Below, piece after piece: positions 49,364 to 58,462 of a DNA stretch of 64,000 nucleotides. The stretch is from Acidiphilium sp. C61. Its GTDB lineage: Bacteria; Pseudomonadota; Alphaproteobacteria; Acetobacterales; Acetobacteraceae. The stretch covers positions 434,001 through 498,000 of the forward strand of contig NZ_CACTIA010000005.1 of the NCBI RefSeq assembly GCF_902712915.1, given 5' to 3'. The position numbers and the translations under genes were made by a program. The number at the start of each line of letters is the position of its first letter. Position 1 is the first letter of the stretch. Below the pieces are notes generated by a model that was given only the letters and a program-made list of their open reading frames with translations, searched no databases and had not been told where the DNA came from.

Positions 49364-50926
49364 TCAGCCGGCGGCGGGCGGCTCGTTATGTTCCCAACCG
49401 CCGCCAAGCGCCTGGTAGAGCGTGACGAGATCGGCCGAAATCTTGGCCTGGCTTTGCGCCTGCGCCTGTTCGGCGGCCAGCACAGATTGCTGCGCGGTGA
49501 GAACCTGGAGATAGTCGACCAGGCCTTCGCGATAGCGTTCCTGGGCGAGTGACAACGCCCGGCGGGTCTGGGTGACGTCGGTCTGCAGCGCTGCCTGGGT
49601 TTTCTGTTCGCCGTCATAGGCGGTCAGCGCGTTGTCGACCTGGTGGAAGGCGGTGAGGACGGTTTTTGCGTAGTTCACCGCGGCCTCGCGCTGCTGCGCC
49701 TTGCGCAGGTGCAACTCGCCGCGCAGGCGCCCACCCTCGAACAGCGGCATGGTGATCTGCGGCCCGATCGCGTAGGTGACGGCGGAAAGCTGGTTCAGGT
49801 TGGAAAATTGCAGCGCCTGGAGCGATACCGAGCCCGCCAGCGAGATGTCCGGGAAGAAGCTCGCCTTCGCGACACCGATCTCGGCGGTGGCTTCATGCAG
49901 GCGGGCGGTGGCCTCGCGAATGTCGGGGCGGCGCTTGAGCAGTTGCGAGGGCAGGCCGATCGGCACCACCGGGGGGACCGGCGGGATCGGCTTCGCGGTG
50001 ATCAGCCGGGCGCGGAGGGCTTCCGGCCCCTCGCCAAGCAGGAGGCTGAGCTGGTTGATGTCCGCCGCGATCGAGGTTTGCAGGGCGGGGATCTGGGCGC
50101 GGATCGACGCGGTCTGCGCCTCGGCATCGGCGACATCGAGCGCGTTGGCGAGGCCGGCCTGCTGGCGCTGGCGGATCAGCCCGGCGATGTTGCCGGCGCT
50201 GGCGAGATTGCGCCGGGTGATGGCGAGCACCGCCTGCTCGGCGCGCAGGTTGACATAGTCATGCGCCACCTCGGCCTCGGTGTTGAGCAGGACGGCGCGG
50301 CGGGCATCGCGCGAGGCCTGCACAGCGGCGAGCGAGGCCTCGACCGCACGGCGGTTCTTGCCCCAGAGATCGAAATCGAAGACCGAGGAAAACCCGTACT
50401 GGAAGAGATCGAACGGTTTGAGCTGCGCGCCGGGAAGGCCGCCGCCGCCGATCGATGTCGAGGCGCCGCTGGCGGTGGAGCCGGCATTGGTGCTGGTCGA
50501 GGTCGATCCGCCGCCGCTGAGTGCGGTGAACACGCCCTTGTTGCTCGGCTTCTCGCGCGTGTAGGAGCCGGCGAAATTGAGGTTGGGATAGAGCGCGGCA
50601 CCCTCGATCTGCGCCTGGGCCTCGGCTTCGGCGAGGCGCTGGGTGGCGGCCTTGACGTCGAGATTGCGGGCGATGGCCTGCTGCTCGAGGCTGGTGAGGG
50701 CCGGATCGTCGAAGCTCTGCCACCAGGCGAGATCGACCTTGCCCTGGCTGACCGTCTCGGGAGAGGTCAGTGCCGGGCGATGAGAGAAGAAGGATGAAGC
50801 CGCGCTGGTCCGCGGCGGGTGGAAATTGGGCCCGAGTTCGCAGCCGCCAAGTGCGAGGGCAGCAAGCAGCGCCGGGCCCATGAGGGCGCCCCAGCGCAGG
50901 CGGGCGGCAAAAACGTCAGATTTCAT
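49364..50926 (-). CDS. NodT-type outer-membrane efflux lipoprotein
   Basis: 520 aa. Lipoprotein signal MGPALLAALALGGC (lipobox Cys about 28), then two outer-membrane efflux (OEP) repeats, the coiled helices visible as Ala/Gln-rich runs (ATQRLAEAEAQAQIEGAALY, LSLAQERYREGLVDYLQVLT). Gly/Ser/Thr-rich insertion at about 130-160. Forms the TolC-like exit channel of the EmrAB-type pump upstream. ATG at 50926 (AAGGAG upstream) overlaps the end of the MFS gene by 11 bp. Confidence 0.92.
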   Translation of the reverse strand: MKSDVFAARLRWGALMGPALLAALALGGCELGPNFHPPRTSAASSFFSHRPALTSPETVSQGKVDLAWWQSFDDPALTSLEQQAIARNLDVKAATQRLAEAEAQAQIEGAALYPNLNFAGSYTREKPSNKGVFTALSGGGSTSTSTNAGSTASGASTSIGGGGLPGAQLKPFDLFQYGFSSVFDFDLWGKNRRAVEASLAAVQASRDARRAVLLNTEAEVAHDYVNLRAEQAVLAITRRNLASAGNIAGLIRQRQQAGLANALDVADAEAQTASIRAQIPALQTSIAADINQLSLLLGEGPEALRARLITAKPIPPVPPVVPIGLPSQLLKRRPDIREATARLHEATAEIGVAKASFFPDISLAGSVSLQALQFSNLNQLSAVTYAIGPQITMPLFEGGRLRGELHLRKAQQREAAVNYAKTVLTAFHQVDNALTAYDGEQKTQAALQTDVTQTRRALSLAQERYREGLVDYLQVLTAQQSVLAAEQAQAQSQAKISADLVTLYQALGGGWEHNEPPAAG

Positions 50927-52466
50927 AAACCACTCCTTCGGCGGCACGGGCTGACGGGGTACCGAGCAGCAGCACGACCGGCCAGACCAGCAGGGCCATC
51001 AGACCCAGAATATGGAACAAATCAAGATAGCTCATGAACGCTGCCTGATGTTGCACCGCCGCGGCGACCTGCGAAAGGGTCCTTCCGTGCAGGCTGACAT
51101 ACGGAGTAACGGACTCGGCAAGCCTTGAATGATGGAACTGGGTGCGCCACGCGAGCATCGAGGTGACAAAGGAGATGCCGATGCTGCCGCCGATATTGCG
51201 CACCTGGTTGATGATCGCCGAGGCATCGCCGTTGCGGGCGGGCGGCAGGCCGACATAGGAGAGCGCCGAGATCGGGATGAACAGGAAGGGCAGCGCGATT
51301 ACCTGCAGCACCCGGTCGATCGAGATGGTGAAGAACGAGGCGGTGGGCGCGAGGTGGGACTGGAAGACCAGCGCAATACCGGTTTCGAGCAGGCCGCCGA
51401 CCAGCAGCACGCGCGCGGGGATGATCCGGCCGGTGACGATGCCAGCGACGGGCATCAGCCCGATCGTGGCGAGCCCGCCGAGGGCGAGCGCGAAGCCGGC
51501 GGTTTCCGAGGAGTATCCCATCAGCGTCTGGGTGAGCTGGGGCAGCAACTGCGTCGTGCTGAGCAGGATGAAACCGATGACGAACATCACGAGGCAGCAG
51601 ATCGCGAAGTTGCGGTAGGCAAAGAGGCGGACATTCACTACCGGCGCCGGATGGTTCCATTCCCATACGACGAGAGTGACGAGCGAGACCGACCAGAGAA
51701 CGAAGAGGAAGCGGATGAAAACGCTACCGAACCCGTCATCGATCGAGAACTTGTCGAGGAAGATCTGCAGCGCGCCGAACCCGACGGCGACGAGCAGGAG
51801 GCCGAACCAGTCGAACCGCAGGCCGCCGGCGAGGCGGGCGGCGCGCTCGCGGACCAGAAGCTCGGGCTCGTCGACGAAGATCGCGATCAGGGCAAAGGCG
51901 ATGAGGCCGATCGGCAGGTTGATCAGGAACACCCAGTGCCAGGACAGATGGTCGGTCAGCCAGCCGCCGAGGATCGGCCCGGTGGCCGGAGCGACGATGA
52001 TCACGACGCCGAATACCGCGAAGACCTGGGCCCGCTGCGAAGCAGGAAAACTGTCGGCATACATCGACTGGGTGACGGGTTGCAGGCCGCCGCCGCCGAT
52101 GCCCTGCAACACTCGGGAGATGATCAGCATGGACAGCGAGGTGGAGAGCGCGCACAGCACCGAGCTTGCGGTGAAGAGGGCGACACAGATCAGGAACAGC
52201 CGCTTGCGACCGACCACCTCCTGCAGCCAGCCGGTGATCGGCAGGATGATGCTGTTCGAGACGAGATATGAGGTCAGTACCCAGGTGCTTTCGTCTGGGC
52301 TGACGGCCAGTGAGCCGGCGATATGGGTGAGTGCGACATTGGCGATGGTGGTGTCGAGCACCTCCATGAACGGCGCGAGCGCCACCATCGCGACGATCAG
52401 CCAGGGATTGTAGATGCCGGCGGCCGAACGCGGCGTGTTGGGCCGCGTGGCGTAAAGCAGGCTCAT
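50916..52466 (-). CDS. emrB: DHA2-family MFS drug transporter (EmrB type)
   Basis: 516 aa, fourteen predicted membrane segments. Motif LDTTIANVALTHIAG (about 37-51), WVLTSYLVSNSIILPITGW, and GRKRLFLICV define the DHA2/EmrB group. A proton-driven multidrug pump that hands substrates to the HlyD adaptor. Start overlaps the emrA stop (ATGA). Confidence 0.93.
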   Translation of the reverse strand: MSLLYATRPNTPRSAAGIYNPWLIVAMVALAPFMEVLDTTIANVALTHIAGSLAVSPDESTWVLTSYLVSNSIILPITGWLQEVVGRKRLFLICVALFTASSVLCALSTSLSMLIISRVLQGIGGGGLQPVTQSMYADSFPASQRAQVFAVFGVVIIVAPATGPILGGWLTDHLSWHWVFLINLPIGLIAFALIAIFVDEPELLVRERAARLAGGLRFDWFGLLLVAVGFGALQIFLDKFSIDDGFGSVFIRFLFVLWSVSLVTLVVWEWNHPAPVVNVRLFAYRNFAICCLVMFVIGFILLSTTQLLPQLTQTLMGYSSETAGFALALGGLATIGLMPVAGIVTGRIIPARVLLVGGLLETGIALVFQSHLAPTASFFTISIDRVLQVIALPFLFIPISALSYVGLPPARNGDASAIINQVRNIGGSIGISFVTSMLAWRTQFHHSRLAESVTPYVSLHGRTLSQVAAAVQHQAAFMSYLDLFHILGLMALLVWPVVLLLGTPSARAAEGVVYEI

Positions 52467-53509
52467 TGGCCCCGGATGCGGATATACGGCTCGACGGACA
52501 TGCCAGGCGCGAGCAGGTGGTTTCGGATACGTTTGTCGTCGAAATTGATGCGCACGGGAACGCGCTGGACTACCTTCACGTAGTTGCCGGTGGCGTTCTC
52601 CGCCGGGAGCAGCGAGAAAACGCTGCCAGTGCCGTGCTGGATACTGGCGACCTTGCCCTGAAACGCGATTCCGGGAACGGCATCCACATAGACCCGCACC
52701 GTCTGGCCAGGATGGATCCGCCCGAGCGCAGTCTCCTTGAAATTGGCGGTCACCCACAGACGGTCGCCAACGATCGCCATCAGCCCGGCGCCGGGCGCCA
52801 CCACGTTGCCGGCGCGCACGCTTTTCTGCGCAACCCAACCGGAAACCGGGGCCCGGATTTCGGTATAGCCAAGTTTGAGCCGGGCATCGGCGACATCCAC
52901 TGCGGCAGCCTTGAGCGCGGCTTGCGCGGCAGCGACCGCGGCGGCGGCGGCACCAACCTGCTGGCGGGCCGCATCGGCGCGGGCGACGGCACCACGCAGC
53001 GTGGCGGCAACGGAATCGCGCGTCGTCGGCGTGATCGCACGAGGGTCGATCCTGGCGTAGCGCGCCTCGTCCCGGCGAGCGCGAAACAGTGTCGCGTCGG
53101 CAACCTCGACATTGGCGCGGGCAACCGCCAGATCGGCCTGCCGTGCGGCAAGATTCGCCTTTGCCTCCGCCTCTCCGGCCTCGGCATGATCGAGCGCCAC
53201 GCGCTGCGCCCGCGGGTCGAGACGGACAAGCACCTGCCCGCGGACGACGTGCTGGTTGGTCCTGACCGGAACCGCCACGACCTTGCCCTGGATGCGGGCA
53301 GAAATCGTGTGGATCGCGCTATCGATCTCCGCATCCGAGGTGGATGCGAAATCGCGGGTGCTCCGCCAATAGGCAAAGCCCGCCGCAGCGAGACCGATGA
53401 GCAGAAGCGCCAATATAATGAAAGGACGCCGGCTGCGGCGCGAGGCGACAGCAGGCGCTGACGACGAGGCCGCGCTGCGGCGCAAGTCGGTCTCGGTCAG
53501 GTCATTCAT
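52463..53509 (-). CDS. emrA: HlyD-family membrane fusion protein (EmrA type)
   Basis: 348 aa. Short cytoplasmic N-terminus, one membrane helix (FIILALLLIGLAAAGFAYW, about 30-48), lipoyl-like halves (ISARIQGKVVAVPVRTNQHV; EIRAPVSGWVAQKSVRAGN) flanking a long Ala-rich coiled coil (about 105-210), then a beta-barrel. Periplasmic adaptor between EmrB and the NodT-type channel. First gene of the operon. No MarR-type repressor gene is adjacent. Confidence 0.93.
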   Translation of the reverse strand: MNDLTETDLRRSAASSSAPAVASRRSRRPFIILALLLIGLAAAGFAYWRSTRDFASTSDAEIDSAIHTISARIQGKVVAVPVRTNQHVVRGQVLVRLDPRAQRVALDHAEAGEAEAKANLAARQADLAVARANVEVADATLFRARRDEARYARIDPRAITPTTRDSVAATLRGAVARADAARQQVGAAAAAVAAAQAALKAAAVDVADARLKLGYTEIRAPVSGWVAQKSVRAGNVVAPGAGLMAIVGDRLWVTANFKETALGRIHPGQTVRVYVDAVPGIAFQGKVASIQHGTGSVFSLLPAENATGNYVKVVQRVPVRINFDDKRIRNHLLAPGMSVEPYIRIRGQ

Positions 53510-53745
53510 ACGATCATATTAACCTATCGGCAGGATCATCGCCACAGCCGGCGCCACACTCAGCGCCGCAGTCAGCATCAAGACCGCAGTTACACACATA
53601 ACGAAGCCGCAACAACGCGGCGGCGATCAAATTGCCATCAACAAAGTTTCAGCGGCGATGACGATTCGGCTTGAATCCTAAGACATGATGAGTATTACTA
53701 TCTTAGGTAGTATTTTGTATCTTAACATGATGATTTGGATGAAAA
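53510..53745. promoter_or_regulatory. Divergent control region of the emr operon with repeated motifs
   Basis: CCTAAGA (53677-53683) and TCTTAGG (53701-53707) form a 7-bp inverted repeat around 17 bases; TCTTA recurs at 53720. ACATGATGA occurs as a direct repeat at 53683-53691 and 53725-53733. AT-rich, close to the start of the divergent hypothetical gene, so a regulator probably binds here. Confidence 0.4.
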
Positions 53746-54468
53746 ATGACGCAGTTTCAGAGCATGGACAGTTACCTGCGCGACCGGATCAGGGCATGGC
53801 CACAGACCCCGCCGGGGCTCGAACCTGCAGATACGGACGAGCGCGGCGTTTGGCTGCGGGCGCGGCCCGGGCCGGTGCAGGAAAGCGAGGCCCCTGCCCT
53901 GAAAATTCCCGGCGCATCGCGGATGCGAACCTTTCCGGACGGTCTCTGGCTGTGGTTTGGCGGCAGCAACGCCGACCGGTTCGTCGATCTGTTCGCAATC
54001 GAGATTTGCGGCAGCTTGCAGAACCTGCTCGACAAGCGGTCGCGCTATGCGCCAAGCCTGCATTCGCTGCTGGTCTCCTGCCCCGCCGGGTGGATGCGCC
54101 GGCCGGTCTGCGCGCAGGATCCGACACAGCGATGGCAACGGATCGGCCTGTTCGACGCAGCGCCAGAAACGCCGATTGCCCTGCCAGTGCGCGACATCCG
54201 GGTTCTTTACGCGCTGAAACCCAAGCATTTCCGTGAGTTCACCGCCGGCAGCATCGCGCATCCGCACGAATTGTTCGCTCCCGTGGACATATTGCTTGAT
54301 GAGGCGGGCTGGCAGGCGCCAGGGCTGCGGCGGTTTCTCTTCCACGCCGCGCGGCGGGCAAATTACTGTTGGGGTGGACGGCCCAACGGCATCCAATGTG
54401 CCAATATAGGGTCGAACAACGAACCTAATGAAAGGGCCGCCCAATGGAATTTAAGCGGATTTCTATAG
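53746..54468 (+). pseudogene. Hypothetical protein gene, 3' end replaced by the IS1111-group element
   Basis: 240 aa as it now reads. About 208 residues look genuine (FPDGLWLWFGGSNADRFVDL, RYAPSLHSLLVSCPAGWMRR, ALKPKHFREFTAGSIAHPHE), with no recognised domain, signal peptide or membrane segment. From about residue 209 on, the frame runs into the IS left end and stops inside the transposase gene. Joining the two IS flanks keeps the frame open for a long distance antisense to the GDPD gene, so the native end is unclear. Divergent from emrA. Confidence 0.55.
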
Positions 54469-55460
54469 ACACGTCCAAGCATGTTTTTACGATCCATGGG
54501 GTCGATGACCAGGAGCGCCCGTTACTCCGGCGCGAGATCAGGCGGGCTCAGGTTGAACCGTTCTTCGTCAAATTGGCTCCGACGGAGGTGGTTCTTGAAG
54601 CTTGCGCAGGCTCGCACCACTGGGGGCGGGTGTTGGGCGGTATGGGCCACCGGGTCAGGTTGATCCCACCGCAATATGTGAAGCCCTTCGTGAAGCGGAG
54701 TAAAAATGATCGCAACGACGCAGAAGCGATCAGTGAGGCAGCATCCCGCCCGACCATGCGCACGGTTCCGGTCAAATCGGTGGATGAGCAAGCGGCAGCA
54801 ATCATCGTGAAGCACCGGGAACTCTTGGTGAATCAACGAACCCAGGCGATCAACGCGTTGCGGGGGCACGCGGCGGAATTTGGCATCGTTGCCGCCAAGG
54901 GCTGCGCGAACGTCTCAGCATTGCTTGTTCTCCTGTCTGCCGAGGAAGCGATTCCAGCAATTGCAAAGGCGATGTTTGAGCAAATGGGTCAGCATGTGAC
55001 GGATCTCGATGCAAAGATCGACGCACTGGAGAGACAGCTGCTCGAACAGCACAAGGCCAACGCGGTCAGCAAGCTCCTCGCCGCGATTCCCGGCGTTGGG
55101 GCAATCACCGCGATCACCATGGCGCTCAATGTGAACCCCGCGAATTTTGAGACCGGGCGGCATTTTGCAGCGTGGCTCGGGCTGACTCCGCGAGAGCATT
55201 CCACCGGCGGCAAGCATCGTATGGGAAAGATAAGTAAGGCAGGCAATGAGAGGTTGCGGCAGTTGCTCGTGGTCGGGGCGATGGCGGTGATCCGCTTCGC
55301 TAAACCAGGCAGCAAATCAGCGACCGCTTGGCTGTTGCAATTGCTGGAGCGGAAGCCGCGCAAGGTCGCGGCGATCGCTCTGGCCAACAAGATGGCCCGG
55401 ATCATCTGGGCCATGATGGCGCGTGGTGAAGCGTATCGGCGTCAGCCGGTAGCCGCCTGA
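54444..55460 (+). CDS. IS110-family transposase (DEDD recombinase)
   Basis: 338 aa, full length. N-terminal RuvC-like DEDD domain: Asp in ISIDTSKHVF (about 8), Glu in VVLEACAGSHHW (about 51), Asp pair in RNDAEAISEAA with the preceding KNDRN (about 88-92). C-terminal transposase_20 (IS116/IS110/IS902) domain with the HhH-like AAIPGVGAITAITMAL and the serine-bearing REHSTGGKHRMGKISKAGN (about 250-268). Such enzymes use a structured RNA from the same element to choose target and donor DNA. AAAGGGCCG lies upstream of the ATG. Confidence 0.94.
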   Translation: MEFKRISIDTSKHVFTIHGVDDQERPLLRREIRRAQVEPFFVKLAPTEVVLEACAGSHHWGRVLGGMGHRVRLIPPQYVKPFVKRSKNDRNDAEAISEAASRPTMRTVPVKSVDEQAAAIIVKHRELLVNQRTQAINALRGHAAEFGIVAAKGCANVSALLVLLSAEEAIPAIAKAMFEQMGQHVTDLDAKIDALERQLLEQHKANAVSKLLAAIPGVGAITAITMALNVNPANFETGRHFAAWLGLTPREHSTGGKHRMGKISKAGNERLRQLLVVGAMAVIRFAKPGSKSATAWLLQLLERKPRKVAAIALANKMARIIWAMMARGEAYRRQPVAA

Positions 55461-55500
55461 TCCGCGCGCCGGTGCCGAGGGTTTAGGGGCAAACAGGAGA

Positions 55501-55660
55501 TGGTTATCGGTCGAACCGACGAGCAACAAAATCCGTCTGAATCTACGGCAGTTCCATGCCGCAATTTCTGTTTGGATGTTGCTCGCGGCACCCATCTGGG
55601 CCAGCGGTCAGACCACCGCGTCAAAGGCCGGACACATGACCGCATTCGAACCGATACCAA
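55501..55660 (+). ncRNA. Candidate bridge RNA (seekRNA) of the IS1111-group element
   Basis: Non-coding right end of the element. Stem-loop 1: GAGCAAC (55521-55527) pairs with GTTGCTC (55578-55584); an inner CGGCA/TGCCG hairpin (55546-55561) leaves two loop strands of 18 and 16 nt. Stem-loop 2: GCGGTCA (55604-55610) pairs with TGACCGC (55637-55643) around 26 nt. TCGAACCGA occurs on both sides (55511-55519, 55646-55654), and ATCGGT (55506) could pair with ACCGAT (55650) to close the whole. Loop strands of 1 resemble the target flanks and those of 2 the element ends. Exact ends and strand are inferred. Confidence 0.65.
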
Positions 55661-55707
55661 ATTCTGCTTTAACGACTTGAACCCAACGGGCCGTCCACAC
55701 ATGGGAT

Positions 55708-56634
55708 TCAGCTTCGTGCGGCGGCAACGAAACCGGGTGCGGCGACCTGCGACCCGGCGCGCAGAATGGCATTGCGGGCAAGATCGGGGCGATCGGAGAT
55801 CATGCCATCGACGCCAAGGCCAATCATCCGGTCAAACGCATCGGCGGTGTTGACGGTCCAGGGCAACACGAGAAGGCCGAGCGCGTGGGCCTCGCGGACC
55901 TCGTCCTGCTGGAGCGTTCCATGAAACGGCGCCCAGCACACAGCACCCGTGGCGGCAACCGCGCGCGGGAGATGGCCGCCGAATGCTTCTAGGTCGGTGC
56001 CGTCAAGCCAGAGGGATGCCGCCTCCAGCGTATCCGGAGCGGTGAGGCAGCAGCGGCGCAGGCCCGGCTCGATGGCGGCCGCTTCCCGCAGCACACGCCA
56101 GTCGAAGGCGAAAAGCAGCGCGCGGTCGATTGCGCCGTGGCGGCGAAGCGCGTCGATCATCGCGGCGGCCATGCGGGCGGGAGGGGCAGTGAGGTCGGGA
56201 TGGTCGGGGAAGGTCTTGATCTCGACCAGAAGGTCGCGTCCCGGCAGCGCCTCGATCACGGCATCGAGCGTGGGGATCCGCGCGCCATCCGCCGGCGCCT
56301 GCACGGGATAACGCGCTTCATACGCCGTTCCCGGGCGCAGCCGGCCGACATCGAAGGTGGCAAGCTCGGCGAAGCGGCGTTCGCGGAGCAGCGGGGCGAC
56401 TTCGAGTGCGAGCCAGGCGCCGGACGGATCGCGCGCGATATCGGGGTTGAGACGCGCATCGTGGTGGACCACTGCGACATCGTCGGCGGTCAGGCCGACA
56501 TCGAATTCGGCTCCGGTCAGGCCGAGCGCGGCGATCGCGGCGAACCCCTCGATCGTGTTCTCGGGCCGGAGGCCGCGGGCGCCGCGATGGCCGAACAGGG
56601 CGATGGAACGTGGCGATCCGGCGGTGCTGATCAT
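55708..56634 (-). CDS. Glycerophosphodiester phosphodiesterase
   Basis: 308 aa GDPD TIM barrel. Catalytic motif GHRGARGLRPENT (about 15-27), metal-ligand Glu/Asp in GAEFDVGLTADD (about 41) and His in VVHHDARLN (about 55); later LLVEIKTFP and PWTVNTADAF. Hydrolyses glycerophosphodiesters to glycerol 3-phosphate and an alcohol. No signal peptide, so cytoplasmic. Its stop codon is 5 bp from the IS1111 right end, so the native downstream region is lost. Confidence 0.9.
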   Translation of the reverse strand: MISTAGSPRSIALFGHRGARGLRPENTIEGFAAIAALGLTGAEFDVGLTADDVAVVHHDARLNPDIARDPSGAWLALEVAPLLRERRFAELATFDVGRLRPGTAYEARYPVQAPADGARIPTLDAVIEALPGRDLLVEIKTFPDHPDLTAPPARMAAAMIDALRRHGAIDRALLFAFDWRVLREAAAIEPGLRRCCLTAPDTLEAASLWLDGTDLEAFGGHLPRAVAATGAVCWAPFHGTLQQDEVREAHALGLLVLPWTVNTADAFDRMIGLGVDGMISDRPDLARNAILRAGSQVAAPGFVAAARS

Positions 56635-56650
56635 GGCGGGTCTTTCAGGT

Positions 56651-56698
56651 TAGAGTATCATCCGATCAGATGGCGTCATCTGATCGCATGATGCTCTA
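56651..56698. repeat. Palindromic intergenic repeat, copy C
   Basis: 48-bp palindrome TAGAGTATCATCCGATCAGA... with inner arms ATCCGATCAGATG/CATCTGATCGCAT and outer TAGAG/CTCTA. Matches copy B (15912-15960) closely. The SbmA-like gene ends in it: its TAG is the terminal TAG of the repeat. Confidence 0.75.
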
Positions 56699-58462
56699 GG
56701 CGGTCTCGGCAGCGTCGACGCGGGCATGGCCGCCTTCGCCCCGGCTGACGCGCAAGCGCCGCGGATGCAGGCGGATCAGGCTTTCGTGATGGGCGATCGA
56801 GACGATCTGCATCGCCGGCAGGCGGGCACGCAGCAGGGCAAAGAGGCTGGCGGCCGATTCCTCGTCGAGCGCTGAGAGCGCCTCGTCGAGGAACAGCCAG
56901 TCCGGCCGCGCGACCAGTACGCGCGCGAGGGCGAGGCGCTGTTGCTCGCCGCCCGACAGGCGCAGCGCCCAGTTGTCGACATGCTCGAGGCGCAGGCCAA
57001 GGCCGCCGAGCCCGACCTCGGCGAGTGCGGCGCGCACGGTTTCGTCGTCCACCTCGTATTCCTGCTGCGGATAGGCAACCGCGCGCTTGAGCGAGCCGAG
57101 TGGGAAATAGGGTTTCTGGGGCAGGAACATCGCCGTGCCGGACGGCCGGGCGACGCGGCCGCGGCCGAACGGCCAGATCCCGGCGAGGGCGCGAAAGAGC
57201 GTGGATTTTCCGGTGCCGGAGGGGCCGGTGATCACCACCGGCTCGCCGCGCTCGATGGCGAGGCTGGCGCCGTCGAAAAGATGCCGCCCGTCGGGCAGCG
57301 AGACGGTGAGATCCTCGGCATGCAGTGCCGAATCCGCAGCCATGGCGACATGGTCGGGCCGGTGCGCGTGCGCCTGTTTCACCGCGCGCTCGAACCCGTC
57401 GAGACGCTGCACGGTGGCGCGCCAGCCGACCAACTGCGGATAGGCAGAGACGAACCAGGAGAACGAGCCCTGCACGTTACCGAAGATGTTATTGATCTGC
57501 AGCAGCAGGCCAAGGGTGAAAAGGCCGGAGAAATAGCCGGGAGCGGCGATCAGGATCGGGAAGATGATCGCGACCTGGCTGAAGCCGATGGTGAAGAAGT
57601 TCAGCGCCTTGGTGCGCTTCATGATCTTCCACCAGTTCAGGTAGATCGCATGGAAGCGCTGCTTCAGGCCGACCCCCTCCTCGGCCTCGCCACCATAGAG
57701 CGCGATCTGCTCGGTGTTCTCGCGCACACGGATGAGGTTGAAGCGGAAATCGGCATCGACCTGCTGCTGCTGGAAGCTCAGCGGGATCAGTTTCCAGCCG
57801 ATCACATGGGTCAGGTAGGTACCGATCAGCGAATAGACGATCGCGATCCAGACCAGGTAGCCGGGGATGACGAGGCCGAGCAGGTGCAGCGGCGGCACCA
57901 GGAACCACAGCACGAAGATGAAGCTGAACAGGTTCACGATGTTGGAGATGAAGCTGATGCCGAGGGAGAGATTGTTGGAGACGAAGCTGCGCAGGTCGTC
58001 GGCGATGCGCTGGTCCGGGTTGTCGAGCGGGCTGCCGGCCTCGGCCTTCAGGCTGAGCTGATAATGCGCGCGGTTGGTCAGCCAGTCGGCCACGAAATTC
58101 TCGGTGATCCAGCGGCGCCAGCGGATTTCCAGCATCTGCTGGAGATAGAAGGCGTACACGCCGACAAGGATGTTCAGCGTGGCGATCTCGGTGAAGCCGG
58201 GAACAAACCACGGATAGCCCTTGATCATCCGGTAGGTGAAGATCGACTGCCAGAAACCGGCCGCGTCCTTTGCCTGGAGCGCGTTGTAAAAAATCTTGTA
58301 CCAGTAGGAATAGAGGACGTTGAGATAGACCGAGACAAGGTTGAGGGCGATGATGGTGGCGAGCAGGGCCAGCGCCGGCCAACGCTCCTTAGAGGCGAAA
58401 TAAGGCCGGGCGAGGCGCCAGGCATCGGCCAGGGCGGCGATCACCGTGCGCAGGAACCTCAT
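56696..58462 (-). CDS. SbmA/BacA-YddA-like ABC transporter (fused membrane and ATPase domains)
   Basis: 588 aa. N-terminal SbmA/BacA-like membrane domain with about six helices (residues about 20-330; YSYWYKIFYNALQAKDAAGFW, RWRRWITENFVADWL are typical), then an ATPase with Walker A GPSGTGKSTLFRALAG (about 405), signature LSGGEQQRLALARVLV (about 510) and Walker B WLFLDEALSALDEE. YddA-type members may take up vitamin B12 or peptides; the substrate here is unknown. ATG overlaps the DUF1499 stop. Confidence 0.9.
   Translation of the reverse strand: MRFLRTVIAALADAWRLARPYFASKERWPALALLATIIALNLVSVYLNVLYSYWYKIFYNALQAKDAAGFWQSIFTYRMIKGYPWFVPGFTEIATLNILVGVYAFYLQQMLEIRWRRWITENFVADWLTNRAHYQLSLKAEAGSPLDNPDQRIADDLRSFVSNNLSLGISFISNIVNLFSFIFVLWFLVPPLHLLGLVIPGYLVWIAIVYSLIGTYLTHVIGWKLIPLSFQQQQVDADFRFNLIRVRENTEQIALYGGEAEEGVGLKQRFHAIYLNWWKIMKRTKALNFFTIGFSQVAIIFPILIAAPGYFSGLFTLGLLLQINNIFGNVQGSFSWFVSAYPQLVGWRATVQRLDGFERAVKQAHAHRPDHVAMAADSALHAEDLTVSLPDGRHLFDGASLAIERGEPVVITGPSGTGKSTLFRALAGIWPFGRGRVARPSGTAMFLPQKPYFPLGSLKRAVAYPQQEYEVDDETVRAALAEVGLGGLGLRLEHVDNWALRLSGGEQQRLALARVLVARPDWLFLDEALSALDEESAASLFALLRARLPAMQIVSIAHHESLIRLHPRRLRVSRGEGGHARVDAAETA

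Larger units (their letters stand above)
54372..55703 (+). mobile_element. IS1111-group element of the IS110 family
   Basis: One IS110-type recombinase gene with a short left end (about 70 bp) and a long non-coding right end (about 240 bp), the IS1111 layout. Subterminal inverted repeats GTGGACGGCCC at 54374-54384 and 55688-55698. The shared dinucleotide TG at 54370-54371 and 55702-55703 is the best guess for the recombination core, giving about 1332 bp. Inserted in a hypothetical gene beside emrA. Confidence 0.82.

Noticed and set aside
55500..55853. Plus-strand open frame of 117 codons over the IS right end and GDPD
   Set aside because: It crosses the element boundary and the antisense GDPD gene; the region is better explained as the IS non-coding RNA end.
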